DNA of 64,000 nucleotides from Oceanospirillaceae bacterium (GTDB taxonomy: Bacteria; Pseudomonadota; Gammaproteobacteria; Pseudomonadales; Balneatricaceae). The notes below the pieces were generated by a model that did not search any database, was not told the origin of the DNA, and saw nothing but the letters and a program-made list of their open reading frames with translations. How positions within the stretch are numbered: the stretch's first letter is position 1; each line of letters opens with the position of its first letter. This document shows positions 18,532 through 29,459 of the stretch, one piece after another. Position numbers and translations under genes: made by a program. The stretch spans positions 1 to 64,000 of the forward strand of contig JABSRB010000018.1 in assembly GCA_013215375.1 (NCBI GenBank). The letters are read 5' to 3'.

Positions 18532-18969
18532 ATGAGTGATGAAACAGAAGGTGCAGTAGACCAAGATGCGATGGCAGATGATTGGGCTGCGGCAATGGAA
18601 GAACAAACAGGCACTGAAGAGGGTGTTGACGTTGATATAGATAGTATCAATGAGGCAGCTAAACCTGTTGAGCTAGATGAACTATCTGATGATGGAATGC
18701 CGCTAGGAGATCCTAAATTAGATGTGATTTTGGATATCCCGGTAACCTTGTCTATGGAAGTGGGAAGTACTGATATTGCGATTCGCAATTTATTGCAATT
18801 GAGTCAAGGCTCTGTGGTAGAACTAGATCGAGTCGCTGGTGAACCTTTAGATGTAAAAGTTAACGGTACTTTGATTGCTCATGGAGAAGTGGTAGTGGTT
18901 AATGATAAATACGGTATTCGGTTGACGGATGTTATCAGTCCTCAGGAAAGAATAAAGCGCCTACGTTAA
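18532..18969 (+). CDS. fliN: flagellar motor switch protein FliN
   Basis: LDVILDIPVTLSMEVGSTDIAIRNLLQLSQGSVVELDR... Confidence 0.96.
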   Translation: MSDETEGAVDQDAMADDWAAAMEEQTGTEEGVDVDIDSINEAAKPVELDELSDDGMPLGDPKLDVILDIPVTLSMEVGSTDIAIRNLLQLSQGSVVELDRVAGEPLDVKVNGTLIAHGEVVVVNDKYGIRLTDVISPQERIKRLR

Positions 18970-19445
18970 TGAACTGTAAACAGAGTCTGCGGACAGCTTT
19001 TTTATTACTGATAGCATCGGTTAGTACACAGAATTTTGGTGTCGAACTCTCTGAAAAATTAACTGTTGGTGGTCTGCAATCTCAGTTGCTAGATACATCG
19101 TCTCTGGGGTCTTCTATCTGGCAAATGGCGCTTGGCTTAGCGCTGGTGTTATTAGTGATATTTGGTCTCTCCTGGTTAATGAGGAGAGTGACAGGTATTC
19201 AGGGCTCCAAGGCGCACATCAAAATCATATCGGCAGTCAATGTAGGGGCAAAAGAGCGCGCTGTATTAATTGAAGTGGGTGGCGAGCAACTTTTATTGGG
19301 AGTTGCCAGTGGGCAAGTTAGTTTGCTGCACAAGCTTCCTGTACCTATTAATATTCAAGCTGCTAAGTTCTCCGATAGTTTAAAAAAAGCGAGTGTTAAA
19401 TTGTCTCGGCAAAGCACTGCAGCTAAACCAGAAAACAGCGTCTAA
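18969..19445 (+). CDS. fliO: flagellar biosynthetic protein FliO
   Basis: Between fliN and fliP; GLSWLMRRVTGI; single TM. Confidence 0.9.
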   Translation: MNCKQSLRTAFLLLIASVSTQNFGVELSEKLTVGGLQSQLLDTSSLGSSIWQMALGLALVLLVIFGLSWLMRRVTGIQGSKAHIKIISAVNVGAKERAVLIEVGGEQLLLGVASGQVSLLHKLPVPINIQAAKFSDSLKKASVKLSRQSTAAKPENSV

Positions 19446-19489
19446 CGCATCCCTAATAAACGTGACTAGGTTAAAGGATTTCACCAATA

Positions 19490-20230
19490 ATGATTAAGCT
19501 GTTTACCCTCTTTTTGGTGTTAATTTCCCCGCAATATTTATTTGCTGCCGATTTAGGCATTCCCGCAGTAAGTTTGTCTATTGCAGAAGATGGCACACAG
19601 AACTATTCTGTGACCATTCAGATTCTTGCGCTGATGACTATGCTGACGTTTTTGCCAGCGATGGTCATGATGATGACATCATTCACCCGAATAATTGTGG
19701 TGTTTGCTATCTTGCGTCAGGCCATGGGTTTACAGTCAACACCTTCAAATCAAGTATTGGTCGGCTTGGCATTATTTTTATCCTTTTTTATCATGAGTCC
19801 CGTCTTAGATGAAGTGAATGCCGTCGCTGTGCAGCCTTATATTAATGAGCAATTAGCACCGCTTGAGGCACTTGATGCAGCACAGAAGCCTTTTCGAAAA
19901 TTTATGATGGCGCAGACACGTGAGTCGGATCTTAATTTGTTTTTGAAAATTGCCAATATTCCCGATGTTGAAAAACCTGAAGATGTCCCTTTCAATGTAT
20001 TAGTGCCCGCATTTGTCACTAGTGAGCTCAAAACAGCCTTTCAAATTGGCTTTATGTTATTTATCCCCTTCTTAGTTATCGATTTAGTGGTGGCTAGTGT
20101 ATTGATGGCGATGGGTATGATGATGTTATCCCCAGTTATTATATCGCTTCCCTTTAAAATTATGCTCTTTGTATTAGTGGACGGTTGGGCTATGATTGTC
20201 GGTACATTAGCCGCCAGTTTCAGAATGTAG
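19490..20230 (+). CDS. fliP: flagellar export protein FliP
   Basis: [38 protein letters not shown]. Confidence 0.97.
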   Translation: MIKLFTLFLVLISPQYLFAADLGIPAVSLSIAEDGTQNYSVTIQILALMTMLTFLPAMVMMMTSFTRIIVVFAILRQAMGLQSTPSNQVLVGLALFLSFFIMSPVLDEVNAVAVQPYINEQLAPLEALDAAQKPFRKFMMAQTRESDLNLFLKIANIPDVEKPEDVPFNVLVPAFVTSELKTAFQIGFMLFIPFLVIDLVVASVLMAMGMMMLSPVIISLPFKIMLFVLVDGWAMIVGTLAASFRM

Positions 20231-20240
20231 AGGATGGAAT

Positions 20241-20513
20241 ATGACCCCCCAATTCGTATTAGATCTTTTTGGAGAAGCATTCTGGACCGTGGTTATGCTG
20301 GTCAGTATGATTGTATTACCTAGTCTTCTGATGGGCTTAGTGATAGCGACTTTCCAGGCAGCGACACAAATCAATGAGCAAACACTTAGCTTTCTACCGC
20401 GCCTATTGGTTATTATTTTTGTCATTATGATTATGGGCCCATGGATGGTGACTAAGCTTACTGATGTATTTAGATTGATTTTTGCCTCTATCCCTATTGT
20501 TATTGGATTATAA
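20241..20513 (+). CDS. fliQ: flagellar export protein FliQ
   Basis: 90 aa, two TM helices, downstream of fliP. Confidence 0.96.
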   Translation: MTPQFVLDLFGEAFWTVVMLVSMIVLPSLLMGLVIATFQAATQINEQTLSFLPRLLVIIFVIMIMGPWMVTKLTDVFRLIFASIPIVIGL

Positions 20514-20516
20514 GCG

Positions 20517-21296
20517 GTGTTAGATCTCAGCTTTCTGCAAATAGAGCAGATGGTCGGGGATTATTTGCTGCCTTTTTTTCGCATTGCCGCGTTTATGATG
20601 TCAATGCCGCTAATCAGTACTCAGTACGTCCCTAAAAATATACGGCTAATATTAGCCACTTCTTTTACGCTGGTAATAGTGCCAGTACTCCCCGCAATTC
20701 CAATCGTTGATGGTGTTTCATTATCTACCTATCTGTTAGTGATTGAGCAGATGTTAATAGGCATAGTGCTGGGCTTTACCTTGCATGTCATGTTTCAAAT
20801 ATTTGCTATTGGTGGGCAGATGATCGCCAACCAAATGGGCTTAGGTTTTGCATCGGTAAACGATCCGGCAAACGGCGTTTCTATCGTGGTCGTCGGTCAA
20901 TATTATATGATGCTGTCGATGATGTTATTCGTGACTATGAATGGACATTTGATAATGTTTGAAACGCTGGCGCAGAGTTTTACCGTATTACCTGTAGGTG
21001 TTTCTGCTTTGGATCATATTCGATTTATGGATGTGGTCAACTCTGGAACTTGGATGTTTCAATCAGCGGTCGTGATGGCGTTACCCGCCGTTACCTCGCT
21101 ATTAATTGTCAATGTATCCTTTGGTGTGATGAGTAAAGCAGCACCTCAATTAAACATAATTGCAGTGGGTTTTCCTTTTACCATGACATTAGGTATTTTT
21201 ATTACTTGGATGACCTTCTCTGGTTTCTTACATCAATTTGAAATATTTAGTGAGCACGCTTTAAGTTTCGCAAAACAAGTTTTAGTCTCACCTTGA
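20517..21296 (+). CDS. fliR: flagellar export protein FliR
   Basis: Multi-TM FliR; GQMIANQMGLGFASVNDP. Confidence 0.95.
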   Translation: MLDLSFLQIEQMVGDYLLPFFRIAAFMMSMPLISTQYVPKNIRLILATSFTLVIVPVLPAIPIVDGVSLSTYLLVIEQMLIGIVLGFTLHVMFQIFAIGGQMIANQMGLGFASVNDPANGVSIVVVGQYYMMLSMMLFVTMNGHLIMFETLAQSFTVLPVGVSALDHIRFMDVVNSGTWMFQSAVVMALPAVTSLLIVNVSFGVMSKAAPQLNIIAVGFPFTMTLGIFITWMTFSGFLHQFEIFSEHALSFAKQVLVSP

Positions 21297-21303
21297 GGTC
21301 GTA

Positions 21304-22443
21304 ATGGCAGAAGATAGCGGTCAAGAGAAAACGGAAGACCCCACCCCCAAGCGCCTGAAAGAGGCGCGAGAAAAAGGCGATATACCCCGCTCTAAAGAGC
21401 TTAATACTACTGTCTTGCTAATGGTATCAGCGGCGGCTGTGTTGGCCTTTGGCGCTAACGCAATTACTGATCTAGGGGTGATGATGGTTGATAATTTCTC
21501 TCTGTCAAGAGAGGAAATGTTTGATCCGAAATATATGATTGTCAATTTTGCCTCTTCCATTATTGAGGCTGTTTGGGCGGTATTGACTTTTATGGCTGTG
21601 GTTCTAGTGGCCGCGTTTGTCGGTCCGATTAGTTTAGGTGGGTGGAATTTTAGTGCGCAAGCGATCGCGCCTAAGGGCAGTCGAATGGATCCTATCGCTG
21701 GCCTCAAACGTATGTTTTCACTTAAGTCGTTGGTGGAACTTGCCAAGGCGATTGGTAAGTTCATGATAGTGACAGGACTGGCTTTGTTTTTCTTAAATAC
21801 AGTGCAGAATGATTTGTATTCACTGGGAAAAATGGATGTATTTGTCGCCATGTCAGAATCCATTAACTTGATTGGCTGGGCTTTTTTAATCATCAGTTTA
21901 AGTTTGATTCTTATCGCGCTCCTCGATGTGCCCTATGTATTGTATGAATCGGCTGAGAAGCTAAAAATGACTTTGCAGGAAGTCAAAGACGAGATGAAAA
22001 ATACAGAAGGTAAACCCGAAGTTAAAGGGCGTATCAGACAAATGCAACGTGAGATTTCACAGCGTCAGATGATGAAAGATGTGCCTCAAGCTGATGTTAT
22101 TATTACCAACCCTACTCATTACTCAGTCGCGCTAAAATACGAAGATAATCACCGTAATGCTCCGATTATTGTCGCTAAAGGAAGTGATTTTGTCGCACTT
22201 AAAATTCGAGAAATTGGCAAGGAACATGACGTACCTATATTGATGTCGCCTCCATTGGCTCGCGCATTATATTACAGTACTGAAATTGGTGATGAAGTGC
22301 CAAGTGGTTTGTTTAAGGCGGTTGCGCAAGTACTTGCTTATGTATTTCAACTGAAGCGTCACAAGCAGCAAACTGCTGAAAAACCAATTATGCCGAAAGA
22401 GCGAGATATTGAAATTCCAACAGAGTTTCAACACGACAAATAA
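21304..22443 (+). CDS. flhB: flagellar export switch protein FlhB
   Basis: EKTEDPTPKRLKEAREKGDIPRSKEL; autocleavage motif ITNPTHYSVALKY. Confidence 0.97.
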   Translation: MAEDSGQEKTEDPTPKRLKEAREKGDIPRSKELNTTVLLMVSAAAVLAFGANAITDLGVMMVDNFSLSREEMFDPKYMIVNFASSIIEAVWAVLTFMAVVLVAAFVGPISLGGWNFSAQAIAPKGSRMDPIAGLKRMFSLKSLVELAKAIGKFMIVTGLALFFLNTVQNDLYSLGKMDVFVAMSESINLIGWAFLIISLSLILIALLDVPYVLYESAEKLKMTLQEVKDEMKNTEGKPEVKGRIRQMQREISQRQMMKDVPQADVIITNPTHYSVALKYEDNHRNAPIIVAKGSDFVALKIREIGKEHDVPILMSPPLARALYYSTEIGDEVPSGLFKAVAQVLAYVFQLKRHKQQTAEKPIMPKERDIEIPTEFQHDK

Positions 22444-22682
22444 ATTAGAAAATAGGGACTGTTTCGCAACAAAGTACAGATTACGGGTTAGTTCTTATCG
22501 GTTTTAGATCTCTCTGTTAGTGTAGTTGCGTGTTCGTAGCTACAGTTAGAAAGTTAGTCTTAGATAAATTAATATTCACTCATTAATCTCAAATGAATCC
22601 AAACAAGTCTAAACTCAGTACAATGGTATACATGTGTTGGTAAATATCATCATCAAAATTGTACAAAAGGTAGGGATTACAT

Positions 22683-23123
22683 ATGAGAGTACTTGTTAGT
22701 TTCATCACATTTTTATGGGTTGGCAATGTTTTTGCCGCAGAGCCTGTTTATACCAGCTTTTTTAGTAACAAAGCGCTCGGTGGCTATGACAGCGTTGCAT
22801 ACTTTACGCAAGCCAAGCCCATACCTGGCAACAAGGCCATGTCGTTTCAATATAAAGGAGTTAAATGGTTATTTTCTTCTGCTGAAAACTTAGCTAAATT
22901 TAAAGCCAACCCGACAAAATATGCACCGCAGTACGGAGGTTATTGCGCTTGGGCAGTCGCTGCTAAAAGCGACCTAGTGGCTGGAGATCCACTGCGTTGG
23001 AATATAATTGAAAATAAGCTATATCTTAACTACGACAAAAACATTCAGACCAAGTGGCAAAAAGACATATCTGGCTTTATAAAGAAAGCCGATCAGACTT
23101 GGCCTAAATTAGTGATGCAGTAA
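22683..23123 (+). CDS. YHS-domain-containing secreted protein
   Basis: Signal peptide; GYDSVAYFTQAKPIPGNKAMSFQYKGVKWLFSSAENLAKFKANPTKYAPQYGGYCAWAVA. Confidence 0.85.
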   Translation: MRVLVSFITFLWVGNVFAAEPVYTSFFSNKALGGYDSVAYFTQAKPIPGNKAMSFQYKGVKWLFSSAENLAKFKANPTKYAPQYGGYCAWAVAAKSDLVAGDPLRWNIIENKLYLNYDKNIQTKWQKDISGFIKKADQTWPKLVMQ

Positions 23124-23179
23124 ATTAAAGAGACTCTGCGTACAGTTGTTATGGGGTATGCAGAGGCCTCTAATAATGA

Positions 23180-23791
23180 TCAAAGCTTGACGCTAGGTCT
23201 TTGTTGAACGCTCTCGAACCAGCGAGCTAGGTGAGTGAGCTCAGCAGGGATGTCAATTTTTAGGTTTTTGGCAAATGTGATCAATATATAGCCACTAATG
23301 TCGACGATTGAAAATTGTTCACCTGCAATATAAGTGTGTTTAGATAGTTGCTTGTCTAAGCAAGGTAAAAAGTTAATCAAACGCAGCTTAGATTCTTCCC
23401 CCCAACTGGCAATACAGGTCTCGCGATCAGCGTAGACACCGGATATATTTCTAAAGGCTTGAAAAGCTGGGATTAAACCTTGTAACTCAACCATCCGATG
23501 CCACATTTCGATTTGCGCCTGCTCTAGTGCAGTATTACCAAATAATGAACTAACGGGGTTGGTGGTGCTCTCTAAATAACGACAAATGGCCACTGATTCG
23601 CTTAAGAAAACGCCATCATCGAGCTCTAATAATGGAATTCTACCGTTGGCTGATTTATCGAGAAATTCTTGTGTTAAATTTTCCCCCGCTCTGATGTCAA
23701 CAGATACAGTAGGTATAACCAAGCCGATTTCATTTAAAAAAATTCGCACACGCTTGGCACTCGGAGATGCGGCTAGTTCATATATCTTCAT
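23180..23791 (-). CDS. glutathione S-transferase family protein
   Basis: MKIYELAASPSAKRVRIFLNEIGL; ESVAICRYLE; GST C-terminal domain. Confidence 0.88.
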   Translation of the reverse strand: MKIYELAASPSAKRVRIFLNEIGLVIPTVSVDIRAGENLTQEFLDKSANGRIPLLELDDGVFLSESVAICRYLESTTNPVSSLFGNTALEQAQIEMWHRMVELQGLIPAFQAFRNISGVYADRETCIASWGEESKLRLINFLPCLDKQLSKHTYIAGEQFSIVDISGYILITFAKNLKIDIPAELTHLARWFESVQQRPSVKL

Positions 23792-24031
23792 TAAAACAAT
23801 TCCTGACTGATTGGTTAGTAATTAATGTATTACGTTTTACGTTTGCATTCAATAGGTCTGTCGACGAAATAATAGCAGTGTCGATTATCAAGCGTAGTAA
23901 GCGCGGGTAAGTGAGCTCATCTTCTTCGCTTTTAAGGAGCCATATTCAGCTATAACACTTGAGTTTTTTATCGTTTGAAGATTAAATTAACCAGACTTAC
24001 TCAAGTTCAATCAAAAAAATTAGAGGATGGT

Positions 24032-24616
24032 ATGGCTAGGAAGAAAAATTTTGACCCTGAACATGTGTTGCAGCTTGCTGTGAATATATTTTGGGAAAAA
24101 GGTTATGCTGATACATCTCTTACCGATTTAACTACCCATTTAGGGATTAATAAATTCAGCTTGTATAGTACTTTTGGCGATAAGAAAACCTTATATCTAA
24201 AGGCGCTAGCATATTATATAGATAATCAATCAATCCCGGCGTTGGCGCGTTTGAATGAGCCAGATGCTGGCTTAATAGAATTAGAGATATACATTAATAA
24301 TTTTATAGAATTACAGAGTCATCAGACCAGCGGCTGCTTCGTGCAAAATGCCATATTGGAGCTATCCTTAAGTGATGAGAAAGTAAGAACAGAAGGTAGC
24401 CGATTGTATTCATATATTCTTGATTCGTTTCAAAAGGTATTAACAAACGCGCAACGGCAAGGGCAAATTAGGAATAAAGAGGATGTTGAAGTGATTAGTC
24501 ATTTCTTATTATTACAGTTGCAAGGGATAAGAGTCTTAGGTAAAGCTAAGCAGTACGCTGTTATACGAAGTTCAGCTTTAGTTATTTTTGAATACTTATC
24601 TAAGTTAAGGTATTAA
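24032..24616 (+). CDS. TetR/AcrR family transcriptional regulator
   Basis: N-terminal TetR HTH (VLQLAVNIFWEKGYADTSLTDLTTHLGINKFSLYSTFGDKKTLY), divergent from the GST gene. Confidence 0.88.
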   Translation: MARKKNFDPEHVLQLAVNIFWEKGYADTSLTDLTTHLGINKFSLYSTFGDKKTLYLKALAYYIDNQSIPALARLNEPDAGLIELEIYINNFIELQSHQTSGCFVQNAILELSLSDEKVRTEGSRLYSYILDSFQKVLTNAQRQGQIRNKEDVEVISHFLLLQLQGIRVLGKAKQYAVIRSSALVIFEYLSKLRY

Positions 24617-24984
24617 CGCCTCCCTCAATGTTCATTTATCATTCATTAACACGAAATTAACTGTTTGATATGGCGGTTGTTTTTTTAACAAATCACCCTT
24701 ATGCCGTTTCTAAATGGTATTATAAATCTTCGATGTTAATGACTGTGATTGGTTACACTTAATTTTAGTGGTCTCGTTTGGAAATAAGCAGTCTAAAAGC
24801 AATAAATAAAATTTTTTGCAAATAATCAGGCTCGAATTTTAGGGTATTAGGATTTTGGATTGTTGTGCATATCTAAATTAACGACGATTAGGTGTGTCAG
24901 TATTTATAATAAAAAGTAATTTAACACCTAGCATTTGTTGATTAATTATTGGCTAGAGTGACACATAAAAAGTAGAGGTGACGT

Positions 24985-27900
24985 ATGAGTCTAGTACTTG
25001 GGAAACTAAAGATTGGGCAAAAGTTCGTTCTCAGTTTTATTGCACTGGGAGTTATACCAGCAACCATTATTGGTTTGGTTAGTTTAAATCAGGCAAATAA
25101 GGGGATGGAGTCTCTTGCTTTTAATTCGTTGGAGTCAGTTCGCGAAATTAAGAAGGCTCAGTTAGAGCAGTATTTTAAAGATAGACGTAATGATATGAAT
25201 GTACTAGTGGCAGTGGCTGGTACATTGAGGTTACAAGCACTAGAAAAACTGAAAGCGGTTAGAGAAATAAAAAAAACAGCCATAGAAAATTATTTTCATC
25301 AAACTGGATTGCAAGTACAGTCTTTTACTGAAAATGCCTCAACCAAAAGTTCCCTAGTTGAGTTCAGAGATAACTTTGGTTTAATCAAATTTGTGAATAA
25401 GCTTGATGAGGCTGCTATCACTAAAATGCGCTCAGAGTTAGAAACCTTTTATGCAAAAGATGTGACTCAATACTTTAGTGATAAAACAGGTGAGGCTGCT
25501 GGGAGTGAAATACAAAAATACATAGCGGTATTGGACGATGAGGCGGTGGTTTCCCAATATTATTATCTGGTTAAAAATAAAGCGCCTATGGGGAGTAAAT
25601 CAAAACTCAATCGCGGCTCAGATAAATCCAAATATTCTAAAGCGCATTATAAATCTCATCCGGGGATACGCAACTTTCAAGAAAAATTTGGCTATGAAGA
25701 TATCTTGATGATCGAGTCGCGTAAACATCGCGTCATCTACTCGGTTAAAAAGAACATTGATTATGGAACGGACTTAACCAAAGGGCCATTGGCTGACTCT
25801 CCTCTGGCAAAAATATATCAAAAAGCATTAAAAGCGGGTCGTAAGGAGTCATATTTAAGCTCAGATTTTGAAATATATTACCCCTCTGTGAATTCTCCGC
25901 AAATGTTTATCGCAGCTCCTATGCGGCACTATGGTGGGGTGATAGGAGTGGTAGTCTTTCAAATTAATATTGATCAAATCAATATAGTAATGAATCAGCG
26001 AGCAGGACTGGGAGATACCGGCGAGACTTACCTTGTTGGCAACGATCATAAAATGCGCTCAGATTCAGCGACAAGTGAAGCTAAAACGGTTCAATTATCC
26101 TTATTAAATGGTGATAATTCAGGGGCAGTCTCAGAGGGAATTGATAAGGCTTTGGCAGGGGAGACTGGCACTGGAATCATCACCAATTATCTTGATAAAC
26201 CGGTGCTGTCTGCTTGGGTGCCGATTAAATCGGCAGGTTTACAGTGGGTATTAATGGCTGAGATAGACGTGGCAGAAGCGCTTAGTCCGGTTGACGAATT
26301 TGATACAGCCTTTTATCAAAATTACGCTGAGCAATATGGATATCCAGATTTATATCTGATCAACCCTGATGGGTACATTTTTTACTCTGTGTCTGAAGGT
26401 AACGATCTAAAAACTAATATCATTAACGGTAAATTCAATAATAGTAGCTTAGGTCGACTGGTTAAGAAAGTGAGCCGCAGTAAAGTGTTTGGCTTTGCGG
26501 ACTTTTCAATCTATGCGGCTGATGGAAATAAAGCCAGTGCGTTTATGGCGCAGCCTTTGATTTCGGGTGATGGCAATACTGAGTTAATTATCGCTCTGAA
26601 GCTACCGCTAAAAGGTATCAATGATATAACCGGTATTAGAGATGGTATGGGGGAAAGTGGCGAGTCCTATCTGGTCGGGCCTGATTTTAAGATGCGTTCT
26701 GACTCATACCTTGATCCAGATAATAGATCTGTGGCTGCTTCTTTTTCTGGTAGTGTCGAAAACAACGGTATTAATACTCAGGCGGTTGTCGCTGCTCTAG
26801 CGGGCGAGTCTGGTACTAAAATTATTAACAATGCCTTGGGAGACAAGGTGCTTTCAGCTTACGCTCCTATTGATGTTAGTGGTGTCACTTGGGCGCTGAT
26901 GGCTGAAATTAAAGAGTCGGAGGCATTTGCAGCATCGACTCGTTTGAAGTGGCTAACAGTTGCTATTTTATTAGTCTCTGTCGTGCTCATTATTATCTTT
27001 GGGGTAGTAATGGCAGGAAGAATAAGCAGACCGCTAGTCAGTGCTGCTAAGCTCGCTCATAAGGTGGCATCGGGCGATTTGTCTTCAAAAATAGTGGTTG
27101 AACGCAGTGATGAAATAGGCGACTTGCAAGGTGCGCTAAAGGAAATGAATGACGGACTGACCGTGATGGTGTCAAGGATAAGCCTATCTGCGGAGCAGCA
27201 GGCCGCTGCGGCAGAGGAGCTTTCACTGATTACAGAGCAAACCCGTATTCACGTTCGTGAACAAAATGAAGGCACTGAGCATGTAGAGAAAGCAATACTC
27301 GATATGACAAATACCTTTCAAGAGGTAAGCGCAGGTACCCAGGAAGCGCTCAGTGCGGCTCAGCAGGCAAATAAAGAAGCGGCTTTAGGATCGTTGGAGG
27401 TAGAAAATACTATCGCTTCTATCCATAGTTTCTCTGCGGAAGTTGATCATATGGCCGAGACATTAACAGAAGTCGAAAAAGGCGCTAATGATATTGGTGG
27501 TATTGTCGGTGTTATCAACGGTATAGCAGATCAGACCAATTTGTTGGCGCTTAATGCGTCCATAGAAGCGGCGAGAGCGGGGGATCAAGGAAGGGGTTTT
27601 GCGGTTGTTGCAGACGAAGTGCGCTCTCTCGCTCAAAGTACTCAGGGCTCTACCTTGCAAATTGAGAAGATGGTTGCTCAATTGCAAAAAGGAGCAGAGG
27701 CCTCAGCAAAAGCGATGAACCGGGGTAAAGAGCAAATGTCCCAGGTAGTCAAACAAGCTGAGAATACAGGGGCGGCTCTGGTACGCATAACTGATGCCAT
27801 CAGCCAGATTCAAATAATTACCGAAAAAATAGCGCAAGCTAATGATCATCAATCAAAAATCACCGAAGATGTGAATAAAAATATCCAGCATATTAGTGGT

Positions 27901-28008
27901 TTATCTAAGCAAACGGGTACTGCTTCTGAACAAATTTTAGAGGCTAGCGAAGAGCTGGCAAGGTTGGCTGCTAGTCTGCAAGAGGAGACTCACAGATTTA
28001 AAGTTTAG
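24985..28008 (+). CDS. methyl-accepting chemotaxis protein with duplicated Cache-like sensor modules
   Basis: HAMP plus MCP signalling core ([39 protein letters not shown]); paired [19 protein letters not shown] / [19 protein letters not shown] blocks. Confidence 0.92.
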   Translation: MSLVLGKLKIGQKFVLSFIALGVIPATIIGLVSLNQANKGMESLAFNSLESVREIKKAQLEQYFKDRRNDMNVLVAVAGTLRLQALEKLKAVREIKKTAIENYFHQTGLQVQSFTENASTKSSLVEFRDNFGLIKFVNKLDEAAITKMRSELETFYAKDVTQYFSDKTGEAAGSEIQKYIAVLDDEAVVSQYYYLVKNKAPMGSKSKLNRGSDKSKYSKAHYKSHPGIRNFQEKFGYEDILMIESRKHRVIYSVKKNIDYGTDLTKGPLADSPLAKIYQKALKAGRKESYLSSDFEIYYPSVNSPQMFIAAPMRHYGGVIGVVVFQINIDQINIVMNQRAGLGDTGETYLVGNDHKMRSDSATSEAKTVQLSLLNGDNSGAVSEGIDKALAGETGTGIITNYLDKPVLSAWVPIKSAGLQWVLMAEIDVAEALSPVDEFDTAFYQNYAEQYGYPDLYLINPDGYIFYSVSEGNDLKTNIINGKFNNSSLGRLVKKVSRSKVFGFADFSIYAADGNKASAFMAQPLISGDGNTELIIALKLPLKGINDITGIRDGMGESGESYLVGPDFKMRSDSYLDPDNRSVAASFSGSVENNGINTQAVVAALAGESGTKIINNALGDKVLSAYAPIDVSGVTWALMAEIKESEAFAASTRLKWLTVAILLVSVVLIIIFGVVMAGRISRPLVSAAKLAHKVASGDLSSKIVVERSDEIGDLQGALKEMNDGLTVMVSRISLSAEQQAAAAEELSLITEQTRIHVREQNEGTEHVEKAILDMTNTFQEVSAGTQEALSAAQQANKEAALGSLEVENTIASIHSFSAEVDHMAETLTEVEKGANDIGGIVGVINGIADQTNLLALNASIEAARAGDQGRGFAVVADEVRSLAQSTQGSTLQIEKMVAQLQKGAEASAKAMNRGKEQMSQVVKQAENTGAALVRITDAISQIQIITEKIAQANDHQSKITEDVNKNIQHISGLSKQTGTASEQILEASEELARLAASLQEETHRFKV

Positions 28009-28024
28009 ATTAAAAGTTTAGATT

Positions 28025-28049
28025 AAAACGCGCTTCAGGCGCGTTTTTT
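28025..28049. terminator. bidirectional terminator between convergent MCP and rsuA-like genes
   Basis: AAAACGCGC-TTCAG-GCGCGTTTTTT. Confidence 0.9.
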
Positions 28050-28054
28050 ATGGC

Positions 28055-28777
28055 TCACCTAAACAAGGCAAGCTCTGCTATTGTCAATTCGCGATATTGG
28101 CCAGGGGCAAGATTGTTGCATAACACTAGATCGCCTATAGAAACCCTGTGTAAAGATGTTACTGGGTTTCTAAATCGACCAAACATACGTTTAATTTGAT
28201 GATAGCGCCCTTGTGTTAATTCGACCTGGGCTACTCTCTCGCTAATAATGGTTAAATGAACCGGTTTGGTGGTGATGTCTTCATATGAAAAGTACATACC
28301 GTTGGCGAAAGCGCTGATGTAATCGCTACAAAGGGGGTTCTCTAACTCTACTAGATAAGTCTTTTTAATCTCGCTGTCAGGGTTGCTCAAGGCTCGAGAC
28401 CACTTTCCGTCATTGGTCAAAAGCAGTAAGCCTGAAGTGTTTAGATCTAATCTTCCCGCAATGTGTAAATTAGCGTACGCGTCTGTGTTAATAAGATCTA
28501 ATGCCGTTTGATGAATATCGTCTTTCGTCGCGCTAACAACCCCTACAGGCTTGTGGAGCATAATGTAGTGAGCAGATTGCTGTTGTACTATCTGATTGTC
28601 TAATGTGACTGTATTAAAAGGCCCTATAAGCTGCTTCGGATCGCTGGCAATGATGGAATCAACTTGTATGCGTTTTTGAGCTAGCAGCATACGTACATTT
28701 CCGCGTTTAATGTTTTGTTTTTTGCTGATGAATCGATCGAGCCGATCGTACTTTGATTGCATATTAAATGGCTTCAT
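28055..28777 (-). CDS. RsuA-family 16S rRNA pseudouridine synthase
   Basis: GRLDLNTSGLLLLTNDGKW; EGRYHQIKRMFG-like motif (TQGRYHQIKRMFGRF). Confidence 0.85.
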   Translation of the reverse strand: MKPFNMQSKYDRLDRFISKKQNIKRGNVRMLLAQKRIQVDSIIASDPKQLIGPFNTVTLDNQIVQQQSAHYIMLHKPVGVVSATKDDIHQTALDLINTDAYANLHIAGRLDLNTSGLLLLTNDGKWSRALSNPDSEIKKTYLVELENPLCSDYISAFANGMYFSYEDITTKPVHLTIISERVAQVELTQGRYHQIKRMFGRFRNPVTSLHRVSIGDLVLCNNLAPGQYRELTIAELALFR

Positions 28778-29239
28778 TAGGGCTGGTTGAATTTAGCCGT
28801 TGCAGCTTAATCAGAAATGGTCAAATTATCAAAAATATTTTGGAATAATCACGCTGTAATTTTATTTCTTAATTATACGAAAAATATAACTAAGGCTTAA
28901 GTTCGTACCATAAGCCAATCAGTTCCCTTGGCTTAAAAGTCCTCATTCAATTTTAATGGCTAAATGGTCAATGAAACTGAATTCCTACTAGTAAGCCATA
29001 AAAGTTAATGGTAAATATGCCATGTCCTAGATTGTAGAGGTGCTTGAGAGTGGGGCAGAAAGTAATTGTTTAGGTGTAGTGTTGCAGAGACAATTCTTTT
29101 GATTGCAGGAGGATATTATTAGGTTAAAACTGATGGTTATAGGAAAAATATATAGGGAATTAATTGTTATTCATCTACAGAGGGTGTTCTAAAAGATATT
29201 TGTTAGTGCTAGAAGAGGGTAGTGGGTATTGTAAATAAG

Positions 29240-29316
29240 TGGTGGGCCCAGAAGGACTCGAACCTTCGACAAACGGATTATGAGTCCGCTACTCTAACCA
29301 ACTGAGTTATGGGCCC
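29240..29316 (-). tRNA. tRNA with CAU anticodon (tRNA-Ile2/ileX-type or tRNA-Met), encoded CCA
   Basis: Reverse complement GGGCCCATAACTCAGTTGGTTAGAGTAGCGGACTCATAATCCGTTTGTCGAAGGTTCGAGTCCTTCTGGGCCCACCA folds as a cloverleaf. Adjacent to rpoD, as ileX is in E. coli. Confidence 0.95.
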
Positions 29317-29459
29317 TGAACTGTTTCTTGCAATAAGAATTCAGAGGTTTGCTTAGAAAATCTTTAACCAAAAGAGTAGTTTGGGTGATCCTCTAATCAA
29401 GAGGCGCCATCATACATAGCAATGCGTGATGGCGCAATAGTGTTTTTAGTTTTTTTTGA

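Noticed and set aside
21321-21893. 190-aa ORF on the minus strand inside flhB
   Set aside because: Antisense shadow of a well-supported FlhB; composition without recognisable domain.
22444-24984. Accessory or defence island after flhB
   Set aside because: Contains only a YHS protein, a GST and a TetR regulator; no nuclease, methylase, toxin or phage genes seen.
28779-29239. Possible hidden gene or ncRNA in the 460-bp gap between the rsuA-like gene and the tRNA
   Set aside because: AT-rich with no convincing ORF, stem or repeat found by eye.
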